From NCBI GenBank assembly GCA_009746045.1, contig RPFO01000034.1, positions 3,641,681 through 3,705,680 of the forward strand: a stretch of 64,000 nt of DNA, given 5' to 3'. Shown piece after piece: positions 37,601 through 47,944 of this stretch. Every line of letters starts with the position of its first letter. The first letter of the stretch is position 1. A program made the translations under genes and the position numbers. The notes under the pieces were generated by a model. The model did no database searches, was not told where the DNA came from, and saw only the letters and a program-made list of their open reading frames with translations. Origin of the DNA: Mesostigma viride (Eukaryota > Streptophyta > Mesostigmatophyceae > Mesostigmatales > Mesostigmataceae).

Positions 37601-39145
37601 TTGCAATTGGCTGGTTGTTGCTCTCAGCCCATCCGCCTCTTCCTTCGCGGCCTTAAGCTTGCCCTGCACAAGTGTCATCTGCACGATGTTTCGCTCCCTC
37701 TCATTTTCCGCTGCCGTCCGCGTGGTCGCCAATTGGGCTCTCAGTTGATTTATAACGTCTTGAGCTTCAAGTGCGCTGTCTTTGTTAGCCTGTAAGTCAG
37801 CGTTCGCCTTTTCAAGTTCCGCTTGTTTCAATTCCATTGCTGTAATTGCTGCCTCTGTCGCTTTTTTTGATGTTTGTTCCATAAACGCCACCCGACGAGT
37901 CAACGAATCTATAAGTGTTTTATCTTCGGTTGCCTTGACCTTTTCAGCCTGGAGTTGTCTCTTAAGTTCTCCAATCAAGTCCCCGCTCACCTTACTTCGC
38001 CTCTCTTCTAGAGCCTTGGCCTCTTGCAGTCTGTTTTGTGCTTGTAGCAACCCAGCTGCGAGCTTTTCAGACTTTGACTCTGAAGAACGTTTCAACTTTT
38101 CTGCCGTCTCAAGCTTCTTCGCCATCTTCTCGTGCTCAAGCTGCTTCTCAGCCAACTCGGCCAGTTTTGATTCAAGACCTGACACCTCCTTCTCTTTCGA
38201 CACCAACGACGCCTCGTGTTTGCTGACCTCCGCCTGCAAGTTTCGCGTAACCTCGTCCATCTGTGCAGTGCGACTCCGTTCAGACGCGAGTTGAGTCTTC
38301 GTGCGATCGAGCTCTGCAGTGAGCTCGGTAACCTTTTCATTGGCCTCCTCAATCTCCTTTTCCGCCTTTTCTAGACGGTCTAGCGTTTTGTATTGCTCAT
38401 CGCTGATCTGATCCAATTTTAAGTTCAGTCCGTTGATCGCCTTATTCAATTCTTCCTCTCTTGCATGCAAAAGATTTAAGTCGTCTATATATTTGGCTTT
38501 GTTTTCTTCAGTCTCTTGATTTATATGGTACATCGTGTCTTGTATCTCGCGCAGTTCCTCCATTTTTTTGTTCAATGTCTCCCTACTGGCATCGTGTTTG
38601 TCGGAAAGCTCGTAAAATTTTGCCTTTTCTTTGGCCAATTGCCCTTGTAGCTCATCTATCTTTTTCTGTGCGTCGTTGATAATCGTGTCTGTGGGCCCAG
38701 CGCGGGCTTTGGACATCACGAAATTAAACACCCTGTCTTTTTGTTCCTTTGTCATGCGATTCACCTGTTCCTGCGTTAACTGTCTCACGCTCTCCTCGGT
38801 CAGCTCCGCTGTGTAAGGGGCATGTGCTTTGGACGTGACGTGGGCTTTTGACATCACGAAATTAAACACCCTGTCTTTTTGTTCCTTTGTCATGCGATTC
38901 ACCTGTTCCTGCGTTAACTGTCTCACGCTCTCCTCGGTCAGCTCCTGTGTGTCCGGAACATGTGCATGCACGTCACTAAGTGGCTGTTTTTTGGATACTG
39001 TCTGTGGATACAAAGACGCGCGAGGCCTTAAGTTGGTCAGGTCTAATGCCAAGAGTTGCGTTGGTGTATCGATTGTACCGGTGTTACGAACCGCGTCCTT
39101 TGCACCATCCCTAATTTGGTCAAGAGGTGCTGCCTGTTTATCCAT
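34655..39145 (-). CDS. Giant coiled-coil protein (1,496 residues)
   Basis: Residues ~150-1,440 are an almost unbroken heptad-type helix rich in Glu, Lys, Ala, Leu and Gln, like myosin tails or golgins; it would be a rod roughly 180 nm long as a dimer. Near the N-terminus a ~34-residue unit (ELTEESVRQLTQEQVNR...) occurs twice in tandem (DNA 38700-38810 and 38840-38945), nearly identical in DNA. The last ~50 residues are globular with a proline-rich end. No motor or DNA-binding motif seen. Long coiled coils occur in viral tegument or matrix layers and in cytoplasmic factories; role is inference. Frame intact, which is notable beside many broken neighbours. Confidence 0.8.
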   Translation of the reverse strand: MDKQAAPLDQIRDGAKDAVRNTGTIDTPTQLLALDLTNLRPRASLYPQTVSKKQPLSDVHAHVPDTQELTEESVRQLTQEQVNRMTKEQKDRVFNFVMSKAHVTSKAHAPYTAELTEESVRQLTQEQVNRMTKEQKDRVFNFVMSKARAGPTDTIINDAQKKIDELQGQLAKEKAKFYELSDKHDASRETLNKKMEELREIQDTMYHINQETEENKAKYIDDLNLLHAREEELNKAINGLNLKLDQISDEQYKTLDRLEKAEKEIEEANEKVTELTAELDRTKTQLASERSRTAQMDEVTRNLQAEVSKHEASLVSKEKEVSGLESKLAELAEKQLEHEKMAKKLETAEKLKRSSESKSEKLAAGLLQAQNRLQEAKALEERRSKVSGDLIGELKRQLQAEKVKATEDKTLIDSLTRRVAFMEQTSKKATEAAITAMELKQAELEKANADLQANKDSALEAQDVINQLRAQLATTRTAAENERERNIVQMTLVQGKLKAAKEEADGLRATTSQLQTKLTRAYESIQGLRGDLDRVAGEKREVEKKLQSVEGELKDAREGMQKTTEELTTARGELDRQIQKNAAVQTKLAQQETNLQKVETELGLSQQDLEAKKEQAKALQKAIKEGKVREAALAKDVENKEAAAKKVADKLKTAEEEEHKQTKAKMAVTEQELRNKRTELNTANAALDTAKGDIARLEGRVTTLTAAAKQAEEQHKEETRKAKEQVGELQREKSVLEKSLGEKNKEAEQIQEKLKIKEGDNKTLSQNIVKIEAEKAKQEAELKALQKDQKKMRVANVELLEKITKLGGELEAKDAELTLARAELSTAKEAAIHLEADLKAANQEVARQKTDIAAKDKELEDQEAKIASITSQLDTEKNAHQATITQAKKDLDAKKREVDAANEFIRTLKGSIAEAQTKVDALEAAVTQRDDQIKGLTKEKGELEAKLTTAANEMAEAKTQIQTLEADVDAKTTEINKLKELTTTLEGEIGGLRSQLASTKKELDDAMAANVGLAATIQRHEQTIAEKEGEVAQLTIDKKALDEELATVSGKLTQALADNKQLQRDVQARDATIKDEREKSRVLEEKVGEHEEKIRGLEAQVAADADTITRIEQNIVDLGVKHEQEKQVLKESHKQAMESVNQELQRQIEEATNKQMRIDGLIEEHAQNVAKLAANHQANIDTLTRNHAAEIALKDAEIEKASARIAKLEKEAKETREALNSAARQLSKALDDSKAWEGKFNDMTGERDAAVTQRNDAIKSKEELQRQYHELNAQKDQIILQRNEALQNLTKVNGEKSRVEAAKQQMEKDYQARIFVLDGKLRSLEDALTAGIIATNQKGLENDQLRAEVAATRGEARKLLEQNTLMREQNEELRKAMGMEGVSADEHDGIVHEASERIIKLTGDLQTKGQQLGQAEIVFAELQRQIQQLEKEKKDAIAAARIATITLDKTLREVNNLDAIRIGGVPVPASQWVSSFQQSPEFMQEYIRRFGAPPPQ

Positions 39146-39175
39146 TACGTGTTAGATATATGTCCATATATCTTT

Positions 39176-39487
39176 TCATGTATTTGTTGATTGTTGAAGC
39201 AGGAGAACAACCCTGTTACCCCATGGCTGCAATACTGCACCGTCTGCAGAATACTCTGTTTGTCCGGGCCTAGATGCCCGCTCCAAGGTATTCTTTAATT
39301 GTTCGAGTCCACCATTTTGGGTGGAGGTGGACGGTCCGCCCCCCCCGTTTTTACTTTGGTAAGGGGAGGGTGGGGTGTCGTTACCTTTACTCCCCCCACC
39401 GTTTTGGGTGGAGCTGTCCGGTCCGCCCCCCCCTGATTTTCTTTGGAAAGAGGGGGGGGGAGGGCCTTCGTCTGAGACACCATCCAT
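39176..39487 (-). pseudogene. 3' part of large viral gene cut by retroelement
   Basis: Last ~103 codons of the gene whose 5' part is at 47945-50158. It starts in the target duplication and joins in frame with that part. Contains a repeated GGGGP(D/S)(S/T)STQNGG segment (residues ~18-28 and ~54-60), a short internal tandem repeat, and ends LLLQQSTNT. It overlaps nothing else and stops 30 bases from the giant coiled-coil gene's ATG. Confidence 0.7.
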
Positions 39488-40135
39488 GAGTTAGCGAACA
39501 GCCAGAACTGTGAGTTCCTGGTCTCTCGCGCCACACAACGGGATGAGCCAAAGTTGCAAAGGCAGCAACCTTTTAACCCGTGCACCAAGCCACGACCACG
39601 GTGAGCGGTTCCACGACCAATGTGGCAGCCTCGGTTCGTGCTTGCCCAGATAGCTGGTCATCCCCCATGACCAAGCTATATCCTTTGCGTTGTTCCTCGT
39701 TCCCATCGGCGTGACGAGGCACGTGCAGGCATGCAAGCAAATCCCCAACGTCCACTGGCATCAGTGCAGAGCCAGGACGAACTGGATTTGCCTAGACTCT
39801 GCAACCTAGGAAGTACAGGACCTGTCACAAGCCTGCAAGGCCTAGTATCCTTGCAGACCTGCGCCAGCCCTGTATTCCACCAGCCACAGGCTGCTGCTCC
39901 TCTGGCCTACGTGGACCACAGTCACGTGATAGTCAGGCTAAGCCTGTGCAGGCACGGCCTGCCACGTGTCCTGTCCACTATACCAGAGGACTGTACCTTA
40001 GTCGGCCACGGACGGCTAGGACTTCGGGACCTCATATCTTTCTCGTCCCTTGTCTGTTTCAGGCGGTCAGCACGGCGTTGGAAAGGTCTTTCCAAACTGC
40101 ATCCACTTAGCATATTGGTTGCCCAAAATGCTAAC
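39488..40135 (-). repeat. 3' LTR of second retroelement
   Basis: 648 bp; differs from the 5' LTR at a few positions (for example near 39632 and 39649) and by one C in a run near 39745. Confidence 0.92.
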
Positions 40136-41145
40136 TCCAACCCTTTCTTCTTTTGGAGCTGGACCAGCTTGAAACAAGCCTAACCTTGCTTGTGCCCACT
40201 CAGCCACAGACCGCTTGGTCCCTTGAGGTTGATCAGACCTTTGAGGGCCCAGGTTCCTGCCTCCTTTGGGTAACAACATATCTGCCCTTGGACCAGGCTA
40301 GGTGTACTGGCCAGTGAATCAGAGGTCACCCCAGGTTATCCCCTGACCCCTTGGTCAGCTCCCAACCTTTCCTTGGGAACTTGGTGCTGGATTAAAGTCA
40401 AGGCACATTACCTAGTCCAATGGCTGGGATTACAGGATGCCAAGAACGTACTATTGTGAGTTCCTGATCTTTCACAGTTATCACAGGCGCCCGTTCTTAT
40501 GGCGCCCGCCTTGGCCAGCCTTTCCCTTTTGCTCAAAGAGACTCAGGTAGCACCTGCACAAATACTGCCTCATTGGGGAGCCCATGTCTTCACTGGGTGT
40601 TAAGCCCAGGAATCACTCATGCCAGGCTGTGGCTCTGCTGGGGAATTGAACCCCACCCCAACCTCCAGGTTTATAGGTGACCTGGAACTTTACACAAGAG
40701 AAACATTACAACCATGAGAACAACATGAGAATGACATGACATGATTATGTTTTATTCAAGCATTATATAACCCAGAATGTGGCCCCCTGGCAACCATGTT
40801 CCACATGGTCACACAACCAGGTTCTTTATTAGCAACAGGTTGGAAACAAGCACTAGAAAACATATGTACAGCAACCTGTAAGAACCAACATTCGGGTTGC
40901 CCTTGCATGGCCTAACTGTTTGAGGCCAAAGGCGTCGACTTAAGTCCTGGCGACTCTTCTGAACCCCATGGGGAGGGCCAGGCATGATTCTCAGCTGGTA
41001 GGAGTGACATTCCACACCAACTCCTGTCCAGGAGGGTGTACCTAACCCTGAAGGACCGGCTGTCAACCAGTAAGCACCAGTCACCACTTGGTACTTTGGT
41101 CAAGCAGCCCACTGGGGACACCCAAGCTGAAGCAAGGCCTGGTCT
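40136..41145. other. 3' untranslated region of second retroelement
   Basis: About 1 kb between the RNase H end and the 3' LTR, no gene seen. On the minus strand near 40648 is a tRNA T-arm-like GGGGTTCAATTCCCC, but no matching acceptor or anticodon arms were found. Confidence 0.5.
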
Positions 41146-43594
41146 CTATGGCCGCCCGTGTAAGGGGTCCATGAGCCCACGGAGCAGGGGGTACTGCCTC
41201 TCCGCCTTCTCCTCCAGCTTGGTGAGGGCATCTGCAGGGTTGTCCACACCAGGCACATGTTCAATGTGAGCTAGGTAGGACATCTCCTTGAGCAACAAGT
41301 AGTCAAGGTCCCTGCTCCTGGCCAGCTGCCTGTGCACAAATTGCACCATGCCCATGCTATCAGTCCTCACCAGTGTGTGCAGCTGCAACCTACAGGAAGC
41401 CACTTGACATAGCTGGTAGAAGAGCTCCCTCAAGTAAAGAGCAGTATGCAGCCCTTCACAGATTGCCCTGCACTCAGCAATATCACTGCTGGGTGTAACC
41501 CTGTTCTGCAACCGACTGTACCAGGTAACAAGTGAGGTGTGATCTTGCTCCAGGGTAACTAATGCTGCTGCCCGCCCCTGACCTCTGTGACCTTCCTATT
41601 ATCCATAGAACTGTCCACATAGAGAACCATGTCAAGGGGCTTGTACAAATCCACAGGACCCAGTATGAGAGGGGGAGACATCATGACAGCCTGCACCACA
41701 CTCTCAGCACCCACCTCAACCAGCTGGGAATCAGTAAGTCGACTCAGAACCAGCAAGTCAGGGGCACATATACTTGCAAGCCATGCCAGCATGCCCCTGA
41801 TGGTAGCACACCTAGCCTGCGTGATGGGCTCCTGCAATGCATCACAATCTGCTGTGGGTAGTCCTTACCACCCTCCATCCTGATGAACCACGAGCCCTTG
41901 GCTTGGAACAACGTAGCCTGCATGCCACAGAAGACCATAGGCTCATTCTCCACCATGTGCTGTATCTTACCCAGCTCAAACCGCTTCTGGATCTTAGCCA
42001 AGACAGCCTCAACCCAGTCTGGTGGACCTATGAGATGCAGGTCATCACCATGCAGTGAGGCAAAGACAGGAAGGCCATTGTGGGACCCTTGGAACAAACA
42101 GGGATCCACTGGAGACACAGAAAACCCACAAGTACTCTTCAAGAACTTCTCTAGGCTCTTTCTCCAGATAATGGGACTGGACCTGAGACCTTCCAACCCT
42201 TTCAGAATTCTCAGGTACCTGGCCTTTATCTCTGCTCTCCATACAGCAGGTACAGTCACAAAGAAAGGAGGGATATCTCTCCAAGTCTGCCTAGCCTGAT
42301 CTTGGTCACCCTTGAGAAAAGCCCTCTTGAAATCAATCAGCACAGAGCTATAGGGCACACCCTTAACCAGAAAAGACAGAAATATACACAGCAGAATCCT
42401 CCACGTGTCATGCAGCATCCCTGGAGTATAGAGCTCCTCATCTAACAACTGGCCAGTGCCATGATACTCGGTTACAACTGGTCTGACATGTGGCACCTGG
42501 ACACCATCAACCTCCTTGAGCTTGAGGACAAACATCAATCTGAGCAGCTGGTGAACTTCTGGCAGCTCATCCACAGGTTCTGCACAGTTGGAAACTATCC
42601 ACTCATGCCCAGAAGCAACAAAGCCAAGAGTCCATGCCTTAGCCATCTTGGGGCTTTGCATCATCTCGACTAGCTGGCGCCAGGGAATAGGACTGTGAGC
42701 AGCTATCTGGTACCTGTTTACCCCTAACTGCCTTGGATCAAAGGTGGTTGGGATTATCAACAAGTCCTCAGCTATGGGCTCCTGACCTTGAGGACCCTCA
42801 GCTGGCTGACTCCTAACAGCCTTCACCGCCACTGCAAGACCCTGGGAATAGTGATATCTTTCAAGGGGGAGGCTGCCCCTGCCTTCTAGTGCCAACTCAT
42901 CAGAGGTCAAAGTAACCCCTGGCATGCACAAGAAGTTCTGACCCAGAATGGCAGGCCCCTGATAGCCCTCTACCACACAGAACGTGGTGGGCACCCCTAA
43001 GATAGGCACACTCACTTCCCCAAGGATCTTCATGGACACCTTTCCTGAGAAATCAGACACAGCAAGGCAACTGGGATGGGACATCTGTAAGCCTACAGCA
43101 TCCTCTTCCCTGATGACAGACACCTGTGAGTTGGTATCTACCTCCATTGTAGCTGCCCAGCACGACCCCCACCCCGTGAGCTTGGATACCTTGGGATCAT
43201 GTTTGCTGCGCATGAGTGCTCGGATGACGTCCGCCATGAGAGGCCCCCGGGCCTTAGGTGGCTGCCCCGTCCCCTCTGGCCTTGTGACAGTTGCTTCAGC
43301 AGCCTCCTGCTCGTCATCTTCCAGCAGGGACAGACCATCATCCACCACCAGAGGATTGTTAGCTGCTGCTGCCTGGCTCTGGCCTGGCTCCTCAACCCAG
43401 CTGGGAGGGCCTGGCCCGTCTGCAGGCCAGATTGCATGTGGCCTTCTTTCCTTGACATGAGCCCAGGACAACCTGTACACGTGCCTTGGATCCTTTTCCA
43501 AAGCCACCAGGCAAGATCTGTTAGCTTCTCCACACGAGTGACAACCCCATCCTGCCACTTCCCCCGCTTGCCTGGAATAGATGGTTCCTTCCAC
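41146..43594 (-). pseudogene. Aspartic protease, reverse transcriptase and RNase H of second retroelement
   Basis: The frame 43594-41744 carries a retropepsin-like segment (MEVDTNSQVSVIREED at ~residue 153, DNA ~43138; ILGQNFL ~70 residues later) and then a Copia-like reverse transcriptase (VLIDFKRAFLKGD, LKGLEGLRSSPIIW, FASLHGDDLHLIG). The catalytic box is HGDD rather than the usual YVDD. After further breaks, 41511-41146 holds the RNase H end (SSDIAECRAICEGL, RTDSMGMVQF, VPGVDNPADALTKL). The protease standing after integrase and directly before reverse transcriptase is unlike ordinary Copia. Confidence 0.75.
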
Positions 43595-44330
43595 ATCCTG
43601 ACCTTCAGCCCCACCTGAGGCCTCAGCACATTCCAGTTCTTGTCCTTACGTCTCAGCTGGGCAAATAACCTATCTGCCTTCCTAAGACTGGCCTGCACCA
43701 CGTTCTCAGGCAACAAGCTATACTGCAGGGCCAGGGGAGAGACAGCCACACCATCAAAGTAATAGTTAACCCTGTGGTTCAGCTGCTCTTCTATCCCCTT
43801 ACACCAGGCTGCCCTCTCTAAGGCAGATGCCACAAGTGGCACTGACTCTGCTGCTAGCACCACTGTCTTCACTTCACGTATGGATCTCTCTACAGCCCCT
43901 TGCTGCCCATGACTCTCCCTGGGGACTACTACCAGCTTACAAGGCAGCTGGTCCTGATGCTTGAGCAAACAGTCAAACTGCAAGTCTGCCTGCACACTCT
44001 TGCACACCCCAAAGCCTGGGATCAGGGCCTTCATACCCAACAACAAGTGGTGCTCCTGCATACCAGGCAGAACGTCTATCAGCCTGTATCTACTGAACCT
44101 GTCCACCCCCACCAATATATACAAGCCCCTGATATGCTGGATATCCATCTGGATGTCGCCACGCTCCCTAGCAGGCTCCCTAGCATGGGACTGAGGTGGG
44201 TGAACAGCATTCTCCTGGCAACCACAGTTCTCAGCAGCAGCCTGGCAGCCTCCCACAAAGGCTCCCTACCTAGCTTCCAAGCAAACATTGCTGCCTGCCC
44301 AGAATGCCCAAACATGTGATGCAACTATGG
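43490..44330 (-). pseudogene. Integrase domain of second retroelement
   Basis: The His/Cys finger begins about 44324 (LHHMFGHSGQAAMFAWKLG) with cysteines following in an overlapping frame (AAENCGCQENA). The DDE core follows: first Asp in LVGVDRFSRY (~44140), second in VQADLQFD, and Glu in GQQGAVERSIREVK (~43890). C-terminal part with LKVRMWKEPS. Domain lies upstream of the protease and reverse transcriptase in the element's reading direction. Confidence 0.75.
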
Positions 44331-44707
44331 CCAGCCTCAGCATAGCTCAGCACTCTGTCAGTACTGACCTGGCGAGACGTCTGAACCGTGTGTGGGGACA
44401 CATGATCCACTCCTGAGGTTCCAGGGCTTCCCTGCAGGCCATCCTGACGCCCCAAGTCAGGTCCTGCACCCTGGACCGCTCCAGGCCCTTCCAGCAAGGT
44501 CCCTTGGCCCTCCAGGCCAGCACCTGCTGGAGACCCACCACCTGCATGAGGCATAGGGAATTCAGCTGCAGCATTGTTATTGCAATCCAGTGGAAGAACA
44601 ACATCTTTACACCCTTGGTGCTGCACAAGGGGCACACCCCCATCCTTATGTACATCCAGCACACCTTCCCCAAGGGGTGATTGACTATTTACAGGGGATG
44701 ATGCTAG

Positions 44708-46058
44708 TCACTGCTGCCCAGACTGGCCCCCTGCCCCAGCAGGCTTGGCCTTCCTGTCAGGACACTCACGACGCCAGTGACCTTCCTTGCCACACACAAA
44801 GCATGCCCACCCTTCTTCCCAGACCCAGCCCCACCCTTGCCAGGCTTCCCTGGCCTCCCTGAGACTGTCCACCCTGCTTGCCCTGGTTGCCTTGAGCTTG
44901 GCCCTTGCCTTGCCCTTGGCCACCCTTACCCTGCTGACCACCAGCTTGCTGGCTCCCAACCCCTCCTTGGGAACCTGCACCCTTGCCACCCTGAGCCCCC
45001 TGCCTCTGGCGCCTGAAGCGCTTACGCTTGTTGGGCCTTGCCCCATCACGGGCTGGGTACCCGGGGACATCACCTTGGCCCTGCACAGCGGAGGTGGCAT
45101 TGCTGCCATGGGACTGGATAGCTTTGCAGGCAGGATCTGGCTTCCTTATGCTGAGGATTACAAGCTCCAGAGCACGCAAGGAGCCATCAGTCTGGTTAAG
45201 AAACATGCGGGCACCGTTTCCTCCCATCCACACTCAAACCCATACGGTCCAGGAAATAGTCTGCCAAGGCCCTATCTGTGACCAGGAAGCCATACTTGGC
45301 CCCCTTGTCCCTGATACGGTTGAGCCTAGCCCATTCCTCTGCCACAGGGCCCACTATCTCAAAGGTGTCATACTGATGCTTGTAATAGTTGGTGAGGTTG
45401 AGAACTTGTCAGAGAACTCCTCCCTCAACCCTTCCAGGAACTGTGCCCAGGTTAGCTTATCCTTGACAGCAGTCCTAGCCTTCTCCCTGACACGCTCTGA
45501 CGAGTCCCTGTTGCACGTGGACGAGTGAAACACTTGCACTAGGTTGACAGTGGGGTCCACGGAGCACACAACAAGCTCCATGTCCTCAAGCCACTTGTCC
45601 AAAGCTTCCTGTGCTAGTGGTGGGTTAAGAGGCTTTTGACCATTCATAACAGTGACAGCACTCATGTGAGGTCTCGACCCTGGCAGCGCCTTACTGGCTC
45701 CACCACAGCGGGTGTCAACAACAACACCACTTGGTCCAGCAGGCACAGGGGAGAGCACATCCACGTGAGGCCTCTTACCATTGCCGTCAGCGGAGGGGTC
45801 CCTCTTACGCTTCTCCACGGCAGGTTGCCCATTTGCCACCGTTATTGCATCCGTTGGCCCTGTTGCCCGCACCTTGCGCGCCTCCTCCACCGCGTCTTCA
45901 TGCCGTCTCTTGCCGCCTGGTCTCTTTCCCCCATCGCCGTCGCTGGCTGGGATCGCCTCTCCCACCAGCTGCTCCTTGTCTTGCCGAGGCTCCTGGCTTG
46001 CTCCAGCCGGTGCCTCCATCTCGCCCTTGTCGCCGTCTCCCGGTTTGCCACGAGGCAT
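44708..46058 (-). pseudogene. Gag capsid/nucleocapsid of second retroelement, frameshifted
   Basis: From ATG 46058 (MPRGKPGDG): basic, low-complexity N-terminus, then a retroviral capsid-like helical part (LDKWLEDMELVV, then LTWAQFLEGLREEFSD) in the frame ending at 45354; continues in other frames through a Gly/Gln-rich linker to a CCHC zinc knuckle (CFVCGKEGHWRRECPDR) at about 44765-44815. Shifts near 45360 and near 44900 break the frame. Confidence 0.65.
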
Positions 46059-46111
46059 TATATACAGTGGGAGGACAAAACAAAACAGGCGACAGACAAG
46101 GCAAAACTGGC

Positions 46112-47286
46112 TCAAGCGCTGGTGCTGCCTGAAGAAGCCGCTGGCCGTTCCTCAGCTATGGCCTCCTCCTCACGCTCCTGCGCTGTGCGCGCCACCGGTG
46201 TCCCTACGCGCGGAACTGAACGGACCTCCTCCGCGTTGTAAGGACCTAATACCCGGCTCACCGGCCTCCCGGCTGGTGTCTGCTCCACCGGCAGCCTAGG
46301 CGCACTACCACGGCGATACCACTGCAGGTTCCTGACCCACCGACTGCCACCACCCCGCCTGTCGTTCCGTGACCCCCGACCAATCTCAGCGAAGTCGTGT
46401 TCTGGCTCAAACGGGATATGCAACTCCGCCCTACGCCGAGCTGAGTAGCCCTCGTTTGTGCCGTCCCCTTCGTCAATCTGCTGTGACGAACGAGCTATGA
46501 TGCCCGTGGGGCGATCCACGAACTCGCTGTGAAAATCCTCGTCGGTGACGTCCCGACCGGTGATGACTGTCACCGTTGGCCCACACGCCCCCGGCCTGCT
46601 TGCAACCTCGGTGTATCCAAGGTCGACCAAATGCCGGCTGGTCGTGTCGTGATCACCCAGTGATCGGCGTGACCACGCGCCTCTTGGGTCAAGATATTGA
46701 CCAGGTGCTCACACGTCTGAGCTACCACTTCAGCCGAATCCCACGGACTGTCGGCTTCACGCGTCTGCGCGTCCCGTATAATATGTGACGCGTCGGTCCC
46801 CTCCCCCAGCGAGCTTGTCGCCACCCAGTGGTTGTACAATCTGGTACCACCTAAACAAATGGCCACCAGCTGGCCCAGCGTTTCACGCGCTAAGTCCAGC
46901 GCCTGAATGGTGACGTGCCCGCCCTGGTACGCGACCTCCAAACTGTAGATCAACGAAGCTATTTCGTCGCGAATAGCGACAAGCCGCTCCGTGCAGACCC
47001 GACCCGTCTCCCCTGGCGACGTCGTCGCCCTTATCCTCATCACCACTGGGTCGTTTGCCGACGGCCCTGCTGCGTTTCCAAACACAGCAACCCAACCTCC
47101 TTCCGCAAGACCCCTCGCAACGTAGGCGGCCTGCACAAACGTAGAAGCGTTGGATGGGTGGGAATAGGGGAAAAACGCGTTCTCGCGCGCTGGCGCCTCG
47201 GGAGCTGCTTCGTGCCCGGGGGATGACTCAGGTGTCTCGACCCGAGCCTCGGCCGACATGAAAAACCTTGCACAACAGAAATGCAA
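46112..47286 (-). pseudogene. First Gag-region frame of second retroelement, frameshifted
   Basis: Two overlapping frames (47286-46570 and 46630-46112) that appear to be one protein with a shift near 46600. The likely ATG is about 47259 (MSAEARVETPES). Helical core, then a Gly/Arg/Ser-rich region and a Glu/Ala-rich end. No family recognised. It stands first in the element, ahead of the capsid-like frame, so it may be an extra structural protein. Confidence 0.5.
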
Positions 47287-47292
47287 TAGTAC

Positions 47293-47939
47293 GAGTTAGC
47301 GAACAGCCAGAACTGTGAGTTCCTGGTCTCTCGCGCCACACAACGGGATGAGCCAAAGTTGCAAAGGCAGCAACCTTTTAACCCGTGCACCAAGCCACGA
47401 CCACGGTGAGCGGTTCCACGACCAATGTGGGAGCCTCGGTTCGTGCTTGCCAAGATAGCTGGTCATCCCCCATGACCAAGCTATATCCTTTGCGTTGTTC
47501 CTCGTTCCCATCGGCGTGACGAGGCACGTGCAGGCATGCAAGCAAATCCCAACGTCCACTGGCATCAGTGCAGAGCCAGGACGAACTGGATTTGCCTAGA
47601 CTCTGCAACCTAGGAAGTACAGGACCTGTCACAAGCCTGCAAGGCCTAGTATCCTTGCAGACCTGCGCCAGCCCTGTATTCCACCAGCCACAGGCTGCTG
47701 CTCCTCTGGCCTACGTGGACCACAGTCACGTGATAGTCAGGCTAAGCCTGTGCAGGCACGGCCTGCCACGTGTCCTGTCCACTATACCAGAGGACTGTAC
47801 CTTAGTCGGCCACGGACGGCTAGGACTTCGGGACCTCATATCTTTCTCGTCCCTTGTCTGTTTCAGGCGGTCAGCACGGCGTTGGAAAGGTCTTTCCAAA
47901 CTGCATCCACTTAGCATATTGGTTGCCCAAAATGCTAAC
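47293..47939 (-). repeat. 5' LTR of second retroelement
   Basis: 647 bp. The internal sequence directly after it does not begin with a recognisable tRNA-complementary primer site; GTACTATTGCATTTC follows. Confidence 0.9.
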
Positions 47940-47944
47940 TCCAT

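Larger units (their letters stand above)
39488..47939 (-). mobile_element. LTR retrotransposon with Copia-like pol and unusual domain order
   Basis: 8,452 bp on the minus strand. LTRs 39488-40135 and 47293-47939 are ~99% identical. A 5-bp duplication TCCAT flanks it (39483-39487 and 47940-47944), and leaving the element out rejoins the host gene's frame exactly. LTR ends are GTTAGC...GCTAACTC in element orientation, not clearly TG...CA (an alternative reading TGGAGTTAGC start has no target duplication). A purine tract (AAAAGAAGAAAGGG, minus) abuts the 3' LTR near 40140-40155. Order read on the element: two Gag-region frames, zinc knuckle, integrase, aspartic protease, reverse transcriptase, RNase H. 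Several frameshifts interrupt the coding region. Confidence 0.92.

Noticed and set aside
35213-38816. Numerous plus-strand frames with Leu/Phe/Ser-rich products
   Set aside because: All are antisense shadows of the 1,496-residue coiled-coil gene, whose codon pattern is coherent throughout.
40620-40670. tRNA-like T-arm on the minus strand (GGGGTTCAATTCCCC)
   Set aside because: No matching acceptor stem, anticodon arm or D-arm at proper distances; it lies in the untranslated end of the retroelement.
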